Source: Opitutaceae bacterium (GTDB lineage: Bacteria > Verrucomicrobiota > Verrucomicrobiia > Opitutales > Opitutaceae). From it: a stretch of DNA of 64,000 nt. A program made the position numbers and the translations under genes. Each line of letters starts with the position of its first letter. Positions within the stretch are counted from its first letter, which is position 1. The notes under the pieces were generated by a model. The model searched no databases and was not told where the DNA came from. It worked only from the letters and a program-made list of their open reading frames with translations. The stretch spans positions 186,001 to 250,000 of the forward strand of contig JAEUHC010000013.1 in NCBI GenBank assembly GCA_016794785.1. Direction: 5' to 3'. Below, one piece after another: positions 33,076 through 42,700 of this stretch.

Positions 33076-34097
33076 TTCTTCAGCGCCCCGATGCCGGACC
33101 GCTCGGGCAACGTGATCTTCCCCTCGACGATCGTCGCGCCGTCGAAGCAGTCGTTCTTGATCAGCACCGCGCCGTCGAGGTCGGCCCAGTCCACGAGCGG
33201 CGAGAGCTGCGCCGCCGCGGAGATCGCGCACGAGGTCTCGGTCATGCAGCCGAGCATCACCTTCAGCCCAAGGGCGCGCGCGAGGACGATCATCTGGTGC
33301 GCCTCGCGGAGGCCGGTGCATTTCATGAGCTTGATGTTGATGCCGTGAAACGCGTCCACGCAGCGCGTCATGTCGCCGAGGCGCTGGCAGCTCTCGTCGG
33401 CGATCAGCGGCAGCGGGCTGCGGCTGCGGAGCCACGCCGTGTCGGCCTGCTGCTCCTTCGGCATCGGCTGCTCGATGAAGACCACCCCGCGCCCCGCCAG
33501 CCACTCGATCATGCGCAGCGCCTCCTCGCGATTCTTCCAGCCTTGGTTCGCATCGACGGTGATCGGCGCGGCCGTGACCGAGCGGATCGCCTCGATCATC
33601 TCGCGGTCGCTCTCGGGGCTGCGGCCGAGCTTCACCTTGATGATTTTGTAGATCGCGGCCTCGCGGGTTTTCTCGCGCACGACCTCCGGCGCATCGATGC
33701 CGATGGTGAACGACGTCACGGGGGTCTTCGCCGCATCAAGGCCCCAGAGGCGGAACCACGGCGCGCCGAGTTTTTTCCCGATCCAATCGTGCAGCGCGAT
33801 GTCGAGCGCGGCCTTGGCGGCGGTGTTGCCCGGCGCGAGCGCGTCGAGGGCCGGCAGGATTTCCTCCCGTTGAAAGGGATCCCGCACGCCGGCGAGCAGC
33901 GGCCGGGCCCGCTCGCAGAACGCCGCGGCGCTCGCCTGCGATTCGCCGAGATACGGCGGCATCGCGGCCTCGCCGTGGCCGGTGATCCCCTCGTGCTCGA
34001 TCTCGACGAGCGTGGCGGGCGTGCTCCTGCGCGTGCCGGCAGCGATGCCGAAAGCGTGGCGCAGCTCGAGCGTGTAGGGCTGGTGGCGGAGGATCAT
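33072..34097 (-). CDS. Dipeptide (L-Ala-D/L-Glu-type) epimerase, enolase superfamily
   Basis: This 341-residue muconate-lactonizing-subgroup enolase-family protein has the catalytic K-x-K at Lys154/Lys156 (KIIKVKLG), metal ligands Asp182 (VDANQGW), Glu209 (FIEQPMP) and Asp234 (IADESC), and a second catalytic Lys near 256 (INIKLMKCTG). This arrangement is that of dipeptide epimerases, which interconvert L-Ala-D-Glu and L-Ala-L-Glu during murein recycling or act on other dipeptides. It lies 14 nt after the TRAP large permease and overlaps the propeller gene, so the imported compound may be its substrate. The exact dipeptide is not predictable. Confidence 0.85.
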   Translation of the reverse strand: MILRHQPYTLELRHAFGIAAGTRRSTPATLVEIEHEGITGHGEAAMPPYLGESQASAAAFCERARPLLAGVRDPFQREEILPALDALAPGNTAAKAALDIALHDWIGKKLGAPWFRLWGLDAAKTPVTSFTIGIDAPEVVREKTREAAIYKIIKVKLGRSPESDREMIEAIRSVTAAPITVDANQGWKNREEALRMIEWLAGRGVVFIEQPMPKEQQADTAWLRSRSPLPLIADESCQRLGDMTRCVDAFHGINIKLMKCTGLREAHQMIVLARALGLKVMLGCMTETSCAISAAAQLSPLVDWADLDGAVLIKNDCFDGATIVEGKITLPERSGIGALKK

Positions 34098-34111
34098 GCG
34101 GCGGCGCGCGG

Positions 34112-35401
34112 TTATTTCAGAAAGGTATTCGGAATCCAGGTCGCGAGGCCCGGAATCAGGAACACGGCGATGAGCGCGAGGAGCAACGCGCCGACAAACG
34201 GCCAGCACCGGCGGATCGTCTCGTCGTAGCGGCAGCCCGCGATGCTCGTGCCGACAAAGAGGCACACCGCCACCGGCGGCGTGGTGCCGCCGACCTGCGT
34301 GGTGATGACGACGAGCATCCCGAGATAAATCGGATCGAGGCCGAAGGTCGCGCCGATCTTCACAATGAGCGGCGTCAGGATGATCAGCACGGCGAGCGAC
34401 TCGATGAACATCGTGAGCACCAGCATGATTCCCAGCAGCACCAGCAGCACGACCCAGCCCCGGTCCGAGACGCCGAGCAGCCAGCTCCCGACGATCTCGG
34501 TGAAATTGAGGTAGGTGAGCAGCCAGCCGAGCGCGCCCGCAACCGCGATGATGCCGAGCACGACCGTCGTCATGACCGCGGCGTTGAGCAAAATGCGCGG
34601 GAGATCGCGGAGCGTCACCGAGCGATAGACAAACATCGCCACGATCAGCGCGTAGAAACACGCCACCACGCCCGCTTCCGTCGCGGTGAAGACGCCCGCC
34701 ATGATCCCGCCGAGGATGATCACCGGCGCGAGCACCGCGACCCACACGCGCGGCAGCGTCGCCAGCACGCTGCGGAAGCTAAACCTGCCCGTCGTCGCGC
34801 GAATCTCCGGGAAACTCGGATGATAGCCGTGCAGGTGCACCGCGAGCATGAGCAGCCCCGTGATCAGCAGGCCCGGCAAGAATCCACCGAGGAAGAGCCC
34901 GCCGATCGAGACCCCCGCCATCGCGCCATAGACGACCATCACCATGCTCGGCGGGATGATCGCGCCGATCACGCCGGAGGTCGCGGCGAGCGAGGCGATG
35001 AAGCCGCCCTTGTAGCCGCGCGCCTTCATCTCCGGCGCCATCAGCGAGCCGATGGCGGAGGTCGAGGCCGCGGAGGAACCGGTCACGTTGGCAAAAATCA
35101 TGTTGGCGAGCACCGTCGCGTGCCCGAGGCCGCCGCGCAGGTGGCCGACGAGGGTCTCGGCAAACTCCACGAGCCGCCGGCTCATGCCGCCGCGCACCAT
35201 CAGCTCGCCCGCGAGGATGAAATACGGCAGGGCGAGCAGGCTGAACGAATCCACCGCCGCGAACATTTTCCGGGGAAACTCCACCGGCGCCAGCTCCGGC
35301 AGGGACAGGATGCCGCCGAGAGCCACCGCGCCGATCGCCACGATCACCGGCACGCCCAGAAAAATCAGCGCCAGCAGCGCGATGAAGAGACCGATCAGCA
35401 T
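34112..35401 (-). CDS. TRAP transporter large permease (DctM type)
   Basis: Inner-membrane protein of 429 residues with about 12 hydrophobic helices and DctM signatures: GSSAASTSAIGSLMAPEM, IPPSMVMVVYGAMAGVSIGGLFLGG, and TQVGGTTPPVAVCLFVG near the end. It is the ion-coupled channel of a TRAP importer. It overlaps the small permease gene by 7 nt and precedes the dipeptide epimerase. TRAP systems mostly move organic acids such as C4-dicarboxylates or sialic acid; a dipeptide or other carboxylated ligand is suggested only by the neighbour. Confidence 0.95.
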   Translation of the reverse strand: MLIGLFIALLALIFLGVPVIVAIGAVALGGILSLPELAPVEFPRKMFAAVDSFSLLALPYFILAGELMVRGGMSRRLVEFAETLVGHLRGGLGHATVLANMIFANVTGSSAASTSAIGSLMAPEMKARGYKGGFIASLAATSGVIGAIIPPSMVMVVYGAMAGVSIGGLFLGGFLPGLLITGLLMLAVHLHGYHPSFPEIRATTGRFSFRSVLATLPRVWVAVLAPVIILGGIMAGVFTATEAGVVACFYALIVAMFVYRSVTLRDLPRILLNAAVMTTVVLGIIAVAGALGWLLTYLNFTEIVGSWLLGVSDRGWVVLLVLLGIMLVLTMFIESLAVLIILTPLIVKIGATFGLDPIYLGMLVVITTQVGGTTPPVAVCLFVGTSIAGCRYDETIRRCWPFVGALLLALIAVFLIPGLATWIPNTFLK

Positions 35402-35937
35402 GGCGGCTCCTCCGCGATGATCACCGGCGCCTCGCCCGCGGCGCGGCGCAGCAGATTGTGCAACGCGGCGAGCACCAGGTAGGCGCCGCCGATCACGATG
35501 CAGGCGTAGATGACATCCATGCGCACGCCCATCCCGGCGCTGCTCTGGCGCGCCACGCTGCGCCAGAACGTGAGGCCCGAGGCCGAGGCGTAGGCGGCGG
35601 TGAAGACCACCATCGCGGCCCCGAGCGCGAGCCACAGGAGGTCGATGAACACGCCCATCGGCCGCTGCACGGCGCGCGGCATTTTCTCCAGAAAGAGGCC
35701 CATGCCGATGTGCGCGCCGCGCCGGTAGCCGACGACAATCGCGAGAAACACGATCCAGATCAGGCCGTAGCGCTGGAGCTCCTCGCTCCAGCTCAGCGAG
35801 GCGTTGAAGACATAACGGCAGAGCACCTGCAGTCCGCCCACGAGCACGATCACGGCAAAGAGCGCGATGATCAGAATCTCGGCCGCGCGGTCCGCGAGGG
35901 CCACGATGCGGCCGACGGCGTTGGCTAGGGCCTTCAT
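35395..35937 (-). CDS. TRAP transporter small permease (DctQ type)
   Basis: Protein of 180 residues with four predicted membrane helices (about 20-40, 52-72, 93-115, 140-160) and the DctQ-typical RYVFNASLSWSEELQRYGLIW with the conserved Trp-Ser-Glu-Glu. It forms the membrane complex with the large permease. It overlaps both neighbours (4 nt with the binding protein, 7 nt with the large permease). Confidence 0.93.
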   Translation of the reverse strand: MKALANAVGRIVALADRAAEILIIALFAVIVLVGGLQVLCRYVFNASLSWSEELQRYGLIWIVFLAIVVGYRRGAHIGMGLFLEKMPRAVQRPMGVFIDLLWLALGAAMVVFTAAYASASGLTFWRSVARQSSAGMGVRMDVIYACIVIGGAYLVLAALHNLLRRAAGEAPVIIAEEPPC

Positions 35938-36959
35938 TTTTTCGCCGCCCGGATTTTCGCGAGTAGATCGGTCGCGCCGCGCTCGGCGGCGAGCTGGTCC
36001 TGGAGCTTGATGGCGGCTTGCTGCCACGCGGTCGTGTCGATCTCGTGCATCGCCATGCCGCGCTCGCGGAGGAGCTTCAGGCTCTCGGCGTCGCGCACCG
36101 GCGCCAATGCGCGGCCGCGATCACGCGCGACGCCCGCCGCCTGGCGGACCTTGGCCTGATCCTCGGCGCCCAGGCGATCCCACTGGGCCTTGGAATAGCA
36201 GACGACGATCACGGGAAAGAGATGGGCCGTGAGCGTCATGTGCTTCGTCACTTCGTAGAACTTTTCCGCGACGACGATGGCGGGCGCCTGCTCGAAACCG
36301 TCGATCACACCGGTCTGGAGGCCGGTGTAGATTTCGCCGTAGGCCATGGGCGTGGGGTTGGTGCCCATGAGGCGGAGCGCGGCGAGATAGACCGGCGTGG
36401 GGATGGTGCGAATCTTCAGGCCGCGCGCATCCTCGACCGTCTTCACGGCTTTCTGCGTGGTGATCAGGTTGCGGTAGCCCCAGCCGTCGATCCACGCGAG
36501 GAGGATGAGGCCCTGCTTCTCCAGTCCCGCGGCGAGATCGCGGCCGACTTCGCCATCAAGCACGCGATGCACGTGATCGTAGTCCTGCCAGAGGTAGGGC
36601 AGGTCCAGCACGCCGATGCGTTGATCAAAATTATTCAGGATCGCCGTCCCGGTGACGGTGCAGGCCGCGCCGGAGCCGAGCTGCATGCCCTCATAGACCT
36701 CGCGCTCGCTGCCGAGCGTGCCCTGCGGAAAAATCCGCACGTGCAGCCGTTCCGAGTGCGGCGCGAGCGCCTCGGCGAAGGCCGTGGCGGTGAAATGCAG
36801 CTCGGCGTTGGCATCGGGCGCGTGAGCGTGGGCGAAGCGAATCTCCGTGCGGCCAAGCTTGGCGGCATCGGCGGGCGCGGGGGACTTGCCGCAGCCGGCG
36901 ACGAGGATGAGGAGCGCCGCGAGCACGCCGGACCGGAGCGGAAGCGAAGGAGTGGCCAT
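35934..36959 (-). CDS. TRAP substrate-binding lipoprotein (DctP type)
   Basis: Protein of 341 residues with a lipoprotein signal (LVAGC, lipidated Cys23). The DctP/SiaP fold is marked by IRFAHAHAPD, FPQGTLGSEREVYEGMQLG, GWGYRNLI, KIRTIPTPVYLAALRLMGTNPTPMAYGEIYTGLQTGVIDGFE. The Arg in KIRTIP normally binds the ligand carboxylate. A membrane-anchored binding protein is less usual than a free one but occurs. It is the first gene of the operon, divergent from the SGNH-like gene with a 141-nt intergenic region. Confidence 0.93.
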   Translation of the reverse strand: MATPSLPLRSGVLAALLILVAGCGKSPAPADAAKLGRTEIRFAHAHAPDANAELHFTATAFAEALAPHSERLHVRIFPQGTLGSEREVYEGMQLGSGAACTVTGTAILNNFDQRIGVLDLPYLWQDYDHVHRVLDGEVGRDLAAGLEKQGLILLAWIDGWGYRNLITTQKAVKTVEDARGLKIRTIPTPVYLAALRLMGTNPTPMAYGEIYTGLQTGVIDGFEQAPAIVVAEKFYEVTKHMTLTAHLFPVIVVCYSKAQWDRLGAEDQAKVRQAAGVARDRGRALAPVRDAESLKLLRERGMAMHEIDTTAWQQAAIKLQDQLAAERGATDLLAKIRAAKK

Positions 36960-37100
36960 GGGAGAAGCGAAAGCGCGCGAACGCTCGCGAGCCACGCCGG
37001 GTGGGTCAATCGCGATCCAGGGGGCGCGCCCGCGACGCGCTTGCCTATCGCGGCGAGGTGGGTCGGAATCACCGTGCCGCCCGCCCCGGGCGGATTCCCC

Positions 37101-38216
37101 ATGCATCGCATCGCTGGCCTCATTGTCTGCTCTCTCATCGCCATCGTCGCGCGGGCGCAGGAGGCGCCGGTGGACTTTGAAAAAGCCCGCCGGATCTTCG
37201 AGCGCGCGCGCAATGGCGAGACGCTCTCCGCCGAGGACCGCGCCTACGTGGAGCGCGCGAAACAGGCGAAGCAGAAGCAACCCGCCGCGAAACAATCACC
37301 CGGCGCGCCGCCACCGAAATGGACGCAGCACCTCACCCCGCTGCCCGAGCTCGGCCCCGCGACCTACAAAGGCGAGGATGGCGGGCTTTACGGCGCAGGC
37401 CGCAACACCCCGCCCGAGACGCACCTCACCGCGGCGCTCCGCGAGGCGGAAAAAATCCGCCCGCTCGACGCCGCCGGCCGTCCCGCCGCCGACGGCAAGA
37501 TCGGCCTGCTCTCCGTGGGCATGTCCAACACCACGCAGGAATTTTCCCGCTTCATGCAGGAGGCGGCGCGCGAACCGCGCAAGTCGCCGCGCGTCGTCCT
37601 CGTCGATGGCGCGCAGGGCGGGCAGACCGGCGCCCGCTGGGCGGACGCGAACGCGCCCCTGTGGGCGCAGGTTGATGAACGCATCACCCGCGCCGGCTTG
37701 AGCGCCGCGCAAATCCAGGTCGCATGGATAAAGCAGGCCGAGTCCGGGCCCGCGCGGCTCGGCGATTTTCCCAAGCATACCGACGTCCTGCGCGAGCATC
37801 TCGTCCTCGTGCTCGGCCACTTGAAAAAGCGCTTTCCCAACCTGCGCGTCGTCTATCTCTCAAGTCGCATCTACGCCGGCTACGCGACCACGGCGCTCAA
37901 CCCCGAGCCCTACGCCTACGAATCAGCCTTCGCCGTCCGCCGGCTGATTCAGGATCAGATCGCGGGGCGCGCGGAGCTGAATTTCGACGCCACGCGCGGC
38001 GCCGTGCGATCGCCGCTGCTGCTGTGGGGGCCGTATCTCTGGGCCGACGGGGCGACGCCGCGCGCCGCCGACAAGCTCACCTATGAGCCAAGGGACTTCG
38101 CAGCCGACGGCACGCACCCCGGCGACAGCGGCCGCGCCAAAGTCGCCCGCCTGCTGCTCGAGTTTTTCAAAACCGATCCCACGGCGAAGCCGTGGTTCCT
38201 GACCGCGGCGAGATAA
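37101..38216 (+). CDS. Exported SGNH-hydrolase-like protein
   Basis: Exported protein of 371 residues with a signal peptide (about 1-19, ARAQ). After a Lys/Gln/Pro-rich linker (about 50-75) comes a domain with a first block LLSVGMSNTTQEF, a middle part LVDGAQGGQTGARW and a final block DGTHPGDSGRAKV. This is consistent with the Ser/Gly/Asn/His plan of SGNH esterases, the last block giving the Asp-x-x-His pair. The first block has the order GMSN rather than GDS, so the catalytic Ser is probable but not certain. Function unknown; the TRAP operon is divergent and the neighbour downstream is convergent. Confidence 0.65.
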   Translation: MHRIAGLIVCSLIAIVARAQEAPVDFEKARRIFERARNGETLSAEDRAYVERAKQAKQKQPAAKQSPGAPPPKWTQHLTPLPELGPATYKGEDGGLYGAGRNTPPETHLTAALREAEKIRPLDAAGRPAADGKIGLLSVGMSNTTQEFSRFMQEAAREPRKSPRVVLVDGAQGGQTGARWADANAPLWAQVDERITRAGLSAAQIQVAWIKQAESGPARLGDFPKHTDVLREHLVLVLGHLKKRFPNLRVVYLSSRIYAGYATTALNPEPYAYESAFAVRRLIQDQIAGRAELNFDATRGAVRSPLLLWGPYLWADGATPRAADKLTYEPRDFAADGTHPGDSGRAKVARLLLEFFKTDPTAKPWFLTAAR

Positions 38217-38256
38217 CCGCGCGGCGCGGCCTACCTCACCGCGGGTTGAGTCCGTC

Positions 38257-39690
38257 TCAGAGGAAGCCGAGGTTCGGTTTCTGGAACCGGCCGAGGTTGG
38301 GAAAGGCGATGCTCAGATTCGTGTCGCTCACGCCGAACCACTTCGCGATCGTGGCGCCGTATTCGTCCACGCTCGTCGTGGGAATCCACCGGCCGCGGCC
38401 GGTGTCGTCGGGGCCGTTGACCGTGAGATCGGGCATCTTGCCGTAGATGTCGCCGCCCTTCACCGCGCCGCCCACGATGATCTGGTGGCTGCCCCAGCCG
38501 TGGTCGGAGCCGTCGCCGTTGGAGCTGTAGGTGCGGCCAAAGTCGGAGGCGGTGAACGCAGTCACGCGGTCGGCGCAGCCGAGCTCGAGGGTGGCGTTGT
38601 AGAAGGCGTTCATCGCCGCGCTGACCTGGCCGAGCAGCGAGGCGTGTGCGCCCATCGCGCGGTTCACGTCGTCGACCTGGTCGGCATGGAGATCCCAGCC
38701 GCCGAGGCGGGCAAAGAAGATCTGGCGCTTGAGCCCGAGACTGCCCGAGACCGAGATGAGCCGCGCAATCATCTTGAGCTGATCCGCGAGGCGGTTGGGG
38801 GATTGCGCGGTGTTGGCGGGAAACACGGTCGAGAGCGTGGGCGCGGCGGCGAGCGTGGCACTGAGCAACTCGCTGCTGCCGATCGCGTCGGCCGAGAGGC
38901 TGCCGAAGGCGGCGGCGAAGAGGTTGGGGTTCGACGCGGCGTAGAGATCCTTCTGGGCGTTGTAGCGGGCGGCGTCGGCCGAGCCCGCGCGGCCGGCGCT
39001 GCCGTTGAAGGCGATCACGCCGCCAGGGCTGATGGAATACTGCACGACATTCCGGCCGACCTCGAAGTTGTTGAAGTTATCCAGCGAGATGGACATCGAG
39101 ATCTTCGGGTCGTTGTTGAGCGCGTCGAGGAGGTCGGCGGTGCGGCCGCCCCAGCCGGTGCGGAAGGGCTGGTCGGGCACGCTGCTCTGCCACTGGACCT
39201 GCTGGTCGTTGTGCGAGAAGAGCTGCGGCGGGAGCTTCACGGTGCCGGCGGTGTAGGCGGACTTGTTGGTGGGCTCGACGAGCGTGCCGACGTTGGCGAG
39301 GAAGGCGCATTTGCCGGCATTGAACAGCGTGCCCAGATTCGCGACGCTGGGATGGAGCGCCCACGAACGGCCGTCGCTGGTCCGGGGCGCGATGGGCAGG
39401 AGCCCGGCGCTCGGCACGGCGATGACGCTGCGCTGCGCGGCGTAGGCGTTGTAGGCGGAGCCGGTGGGGATGATGAGGTTGTTGGCGTCGTTGCCGCCAG
39501 CGAGGAAGATGCAGACGATGGCCTTGTAGTCGGAGGGCACGGCGCCGGCGGCCACGGGAGCCGAGCTGGCTGTGCCGGAGGCGTTGGCCACGGCGCCGAT
39601 CGCGCGGAGCTGGGCGAGCGTGGAGAGCAGGCCGGTCGTGCCGACGGCGGCGCAGGACTGGCCGATGAAGTGGCGGCGGGAAGAGTTCAT
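38257..39690 (-). CDS. DUF1501 family protein with Tat-like signal
   Basis: DUF1501 protein of 477 residues. The N-terminus SSRRHFIGQS is a twin-arginine-type signal, followed by a hydrophobic segment ending near residue 35. The core carries CIFLAGGNDANNLIIP, a metal-sulfatase-like beginning, and AFTASDFGRTYSSNGDGSDHGWGSHQIIVGG, characteristic of the family. DUF1501 proteins are alkaline-phosphatase-fold relatives (sulfatase/arylsulfatase-like) of unknown reaction, exported to the periplasm or cell surface. It lies 33 nt downstream of the DUF1800 gene, the usual partner in Planctomycetes and Verrucomicrobia. Confidence 0.92.
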   Translation of the reverse strand: MNSSRRHFIGQSCAAVGTTGLLSTLAQLRAIGAVANASGTASSAPVAAGAVPSDYKAIVCIFLAGGNDANNLIIPTGSAYNAYAAQRSVIAVPSAGLLPIAPRTSDGRSWALHPSVANLGTLFNAGKCAFLANVGTLVEPTNKSAYTAGTVKLPPQLFSHNDQQVQWQSSVPDQPFRTGWGGRTADLLDALNNDPKISMSISLDNFNNFEVGRNVVQYSISPGGVIAFNGSAGRAGSADAARYNAQKDLYAASNPNLFAAAFGSLSADAIGSSELLSATLAAAPTLSTVFPANTAQSPNRLADQLKMIARLISVSGSLGLKRQIFFARLGGWDLHADQVDDVNRAMGAHASLLGQVSAAMNAFYNATLELGCADRVTAFTASDFGRTYSSNGDGSDHGWGSHQIIVGGAVKGGDIYGKMPDLTVNGPDDTGRGRWIPTTSVDEYGATIAKWFGVSDTNLSIAFPNLGRFQKPNLGFL

Positions 39691-39723
39691 GGGAGCAACG
39701 CGGGCGGGTTGAGGTGGCGGGGT

Positions 39724-42700
39724 TTATTTCTGCGTCGAGCCGTCGAGCGAAGTGGCCACCAGGAGCACGGCGGTCTGGGCGCGCTCGAGGGTGGAGGTGG
39801 CGGCGGGCAACGCCGCCAGCGCCGTCGTGATGCGCGTGCGCGTGGCGGCGCTCAACTGCCCGCCCGCGAGGATGAGCCCCAGATGATCGAGGAGCGCGGG
39901 CACGTTGCCGAGGAGCGCCTGCTCGGCGGACAGGTTGAGGACGAGGTTCGTGCCGAGGAAATTGTTGGCCCTGAAAATCGTGTCGCGCAGGTAGTTTGGC
40001 ACCGTGATCGCGGTGGTGTCGTTGGTGATTTGGAACTCGGGGGCGACGAGGCCGGCGGCGGCCAGCGGGCCAGGATAGACATAGCCGGGCTCGAAGAAGT
40101 TGAACACCGTGGGGGACTCGAGCGGGCCCTGGTTGAGGGCGGCATAGACCTCGAGGGTGTTGCGGCCGCTGGTGCTCACGGCGTTGAAGCCGCGGAGGAG
40201 CGCGGTGAGGCGCAGGAGCGGTTCCTTGAGCTTGCCGTAGCCTGGATCGTCGAACACGGCGGGCGAGCGGGCCTCGTAATCGGTGAGGATCGCGCGCACG
40301 ACGGCGGCGAGATCGCCGCGGACGCCGGCGCCGTTGTTGCGGAATTTTTCGGCGACGCGCCAGACGTAGGCGGGGCTCGGGTTGTCGGTCACGAGGCGCT
40401 GGATGAGCTGACGCGAGATGAAGGCGGGGGTGTTGGCGTGGTTGAAAAGCGCGTCGAGCGCACGCTTGAGGTCCTCCGTGCCGCCGAGGTTGGCGGGGAT
40501 GATGGTGCTCAGGACGGGCGAGAGATCCTTGGCGCCGGGCTCATGCGCGACCGCGTAGAGCATCATGGGGTTGATGTAGTCGGGCCGGGTGCCGCGAAAG
40601 AGCGCGGCGCTGTTGGTCGCGTTGGCCGTGGCGTTGAAGAAGCCCCAGCCCGTGAAGATGCGCGCCATCTGCGTGATCGTGGTCTGGTTGTAGGTCGGGA
40701 TCGGCAGGCCCTGCTCATCGAGGCGGAGCGTGCCGTCGGGCTGGAGCTGCACGAGACCGATGGTGAAGAGCTGCATGACCTCGCGGGCGTAGTTCTCGTC
40801 GGGGAACGTGCCGGTCACGGGGTCCGCCTTGCCGTTGCGCAGCGAGGAGAGGTAGGCGCCCATGATCGGGTTGAGGGTGACCTGCTCGAGCAGGGCGCGG
40901 AAGTTGCCAAACGCGCCGTTGACCAGCACGTCGTAGTAGTTCGCCAAACCCTCCGTCTGCCCGACGCCAAACGGATCATCGCTCACGACCAGAATCTGGC
41001 TGAGGGCAAAGGCCATGCGCTGCCGGAGCTGATCGGGCGCGGCGAGGGTGACCTGGTGCCAGGCGCGGCGGCGGAACGCGAGGCCGTTGAGCACTTCGGA
41101 CGGATCGCGGCCGAGCGCGGCGGCGTCGGCCTTGGCGGCGTTCCACTCGGCGAGCTCGGCGGGCCGGTGCAGCGAGGCAGGCATCGTGAGCTGCGCATCG
41201 ATCCAGGCGCTGATCGAACCGCCGGTGAGCGAGTCGATCTCGGATTTCCGCGGGCCGAAGGTCGCCTGCATCAGGAAGCGCGCGGCGTCGCTGGGGGTGA
41301 CGTTGGTGAGCGCGACGGCCGGCGGTGCCGCGGGCGCGACAAAGTTCTGCGAGCCCACCGCCGTGAGAAACGCCCCGCGCAGCTCGCCCGCAGGATGGTT
41401 CACTGTGTCGACGCCCACAAAGATCCGGCCGGTGCGCAGCGCCTCGAGGATCTGCGCGCTGTCGTAGGTGCCGGTCGCGGTGATCGTCCAGGGCGCGCCG
41501 GAGACCTGGCCAAGCGGAAGGTTGAGCACGTAGTCGCCCGCGGAGGTGCTGTTGCCGAGGAAAAGATGCGCGCCCACCTCGGCGGAGCTGAGGTTGGAAA
41601 ACGAGAGCGTGACCGTCGCGACCTGGCCGTTGGCGCTGAGCACGATGGTGGCGAGTCCGCTGGCCGCGGAGGAGGTTGCTCCGCTCGCGGGGCGCAACGT
41701 GGCCACATAGAGCGTGCCGGGGCTGTCAGCCACCGAGACCGTGGCGGACGTGGTGGAACCGAGGGCGTAGCCCGGGCCGGGCCCGAGGGTGAGCGTGACC
41801 GTCTCCGTGGGCTCGACCACCGTGTCGGCCAGCGGCACCAGCGGGATCGTGACGCTCGCAGCGCCCGCCGGAATGACGACCGTGCCGAGGAGCGGCGGGT
41901 AATCGATGGCGTTGGTCGCGGAGCCGCCCACGCCGTAGTTGACGGTGAGCGCGGAGAACGTGTCGCCCGCGCGTGTGATCGTGAACTCGCCGGTCTGGGT
42001 GCCATTCTCGCTGGCCGCGGCGCGGGTGGCCGCGATGGACACCACCGTTTCCCCGACCGGCGTGACATCGTAAACTTCGACCAGCGCCACGCCGGTCGTG
42101 CCGCCGACCCCGCTCACTTGGATGGAGTAGCTGCCGGCGGAGAAATCCGCGAGGATCGCCGAGTCGCGGCTGCCGGCGTTGAAGTTGAAGGCTCCCGCCG
42201 CCGGAAAAGCCGCGCCGAGCACCGCCGCGCTCGCGGCGCCGCTGCCAACGGGCGTGCCCCAGTCGTTGTTGGACGCGACGGTCGCCCCCGTGCGATCGAG
42301 GACGAGCAGCGTGGGATCGGCCAGGACACCAGGCACCCCCAAGGCACCGAGGGAGGGACCGGCCGCGCGGATGAGGAGGCGGCGGGGTGTGGCGCCGGGG
42401 GAGATCACCAGGCCCGGGATCAGCATGTTGGCGCCGGTGCCGACCTGCGCGCGCGTCGAGATATTGGTGAGGCGGGCGCCGCCGGCACCGACTTCATAGA
42501 CCTCGATGAGCGAGACGCCCGTGCCCCCGCCCACGCCCGAAACCTGCGCCGTGTAGGGACCCGGCGCCAGGGTAACGAGGAGCGCGGCGTCGCGCGAACC
42601 GGCCGGGAACGCAAACGCCCCCACCGCCGTGAAGTTCGCCGCGGTCACCGGAGTCGCGCCGCCGATGGGCGTGTTCCAGTTGTCGTTTCGCGCCGTGGAG

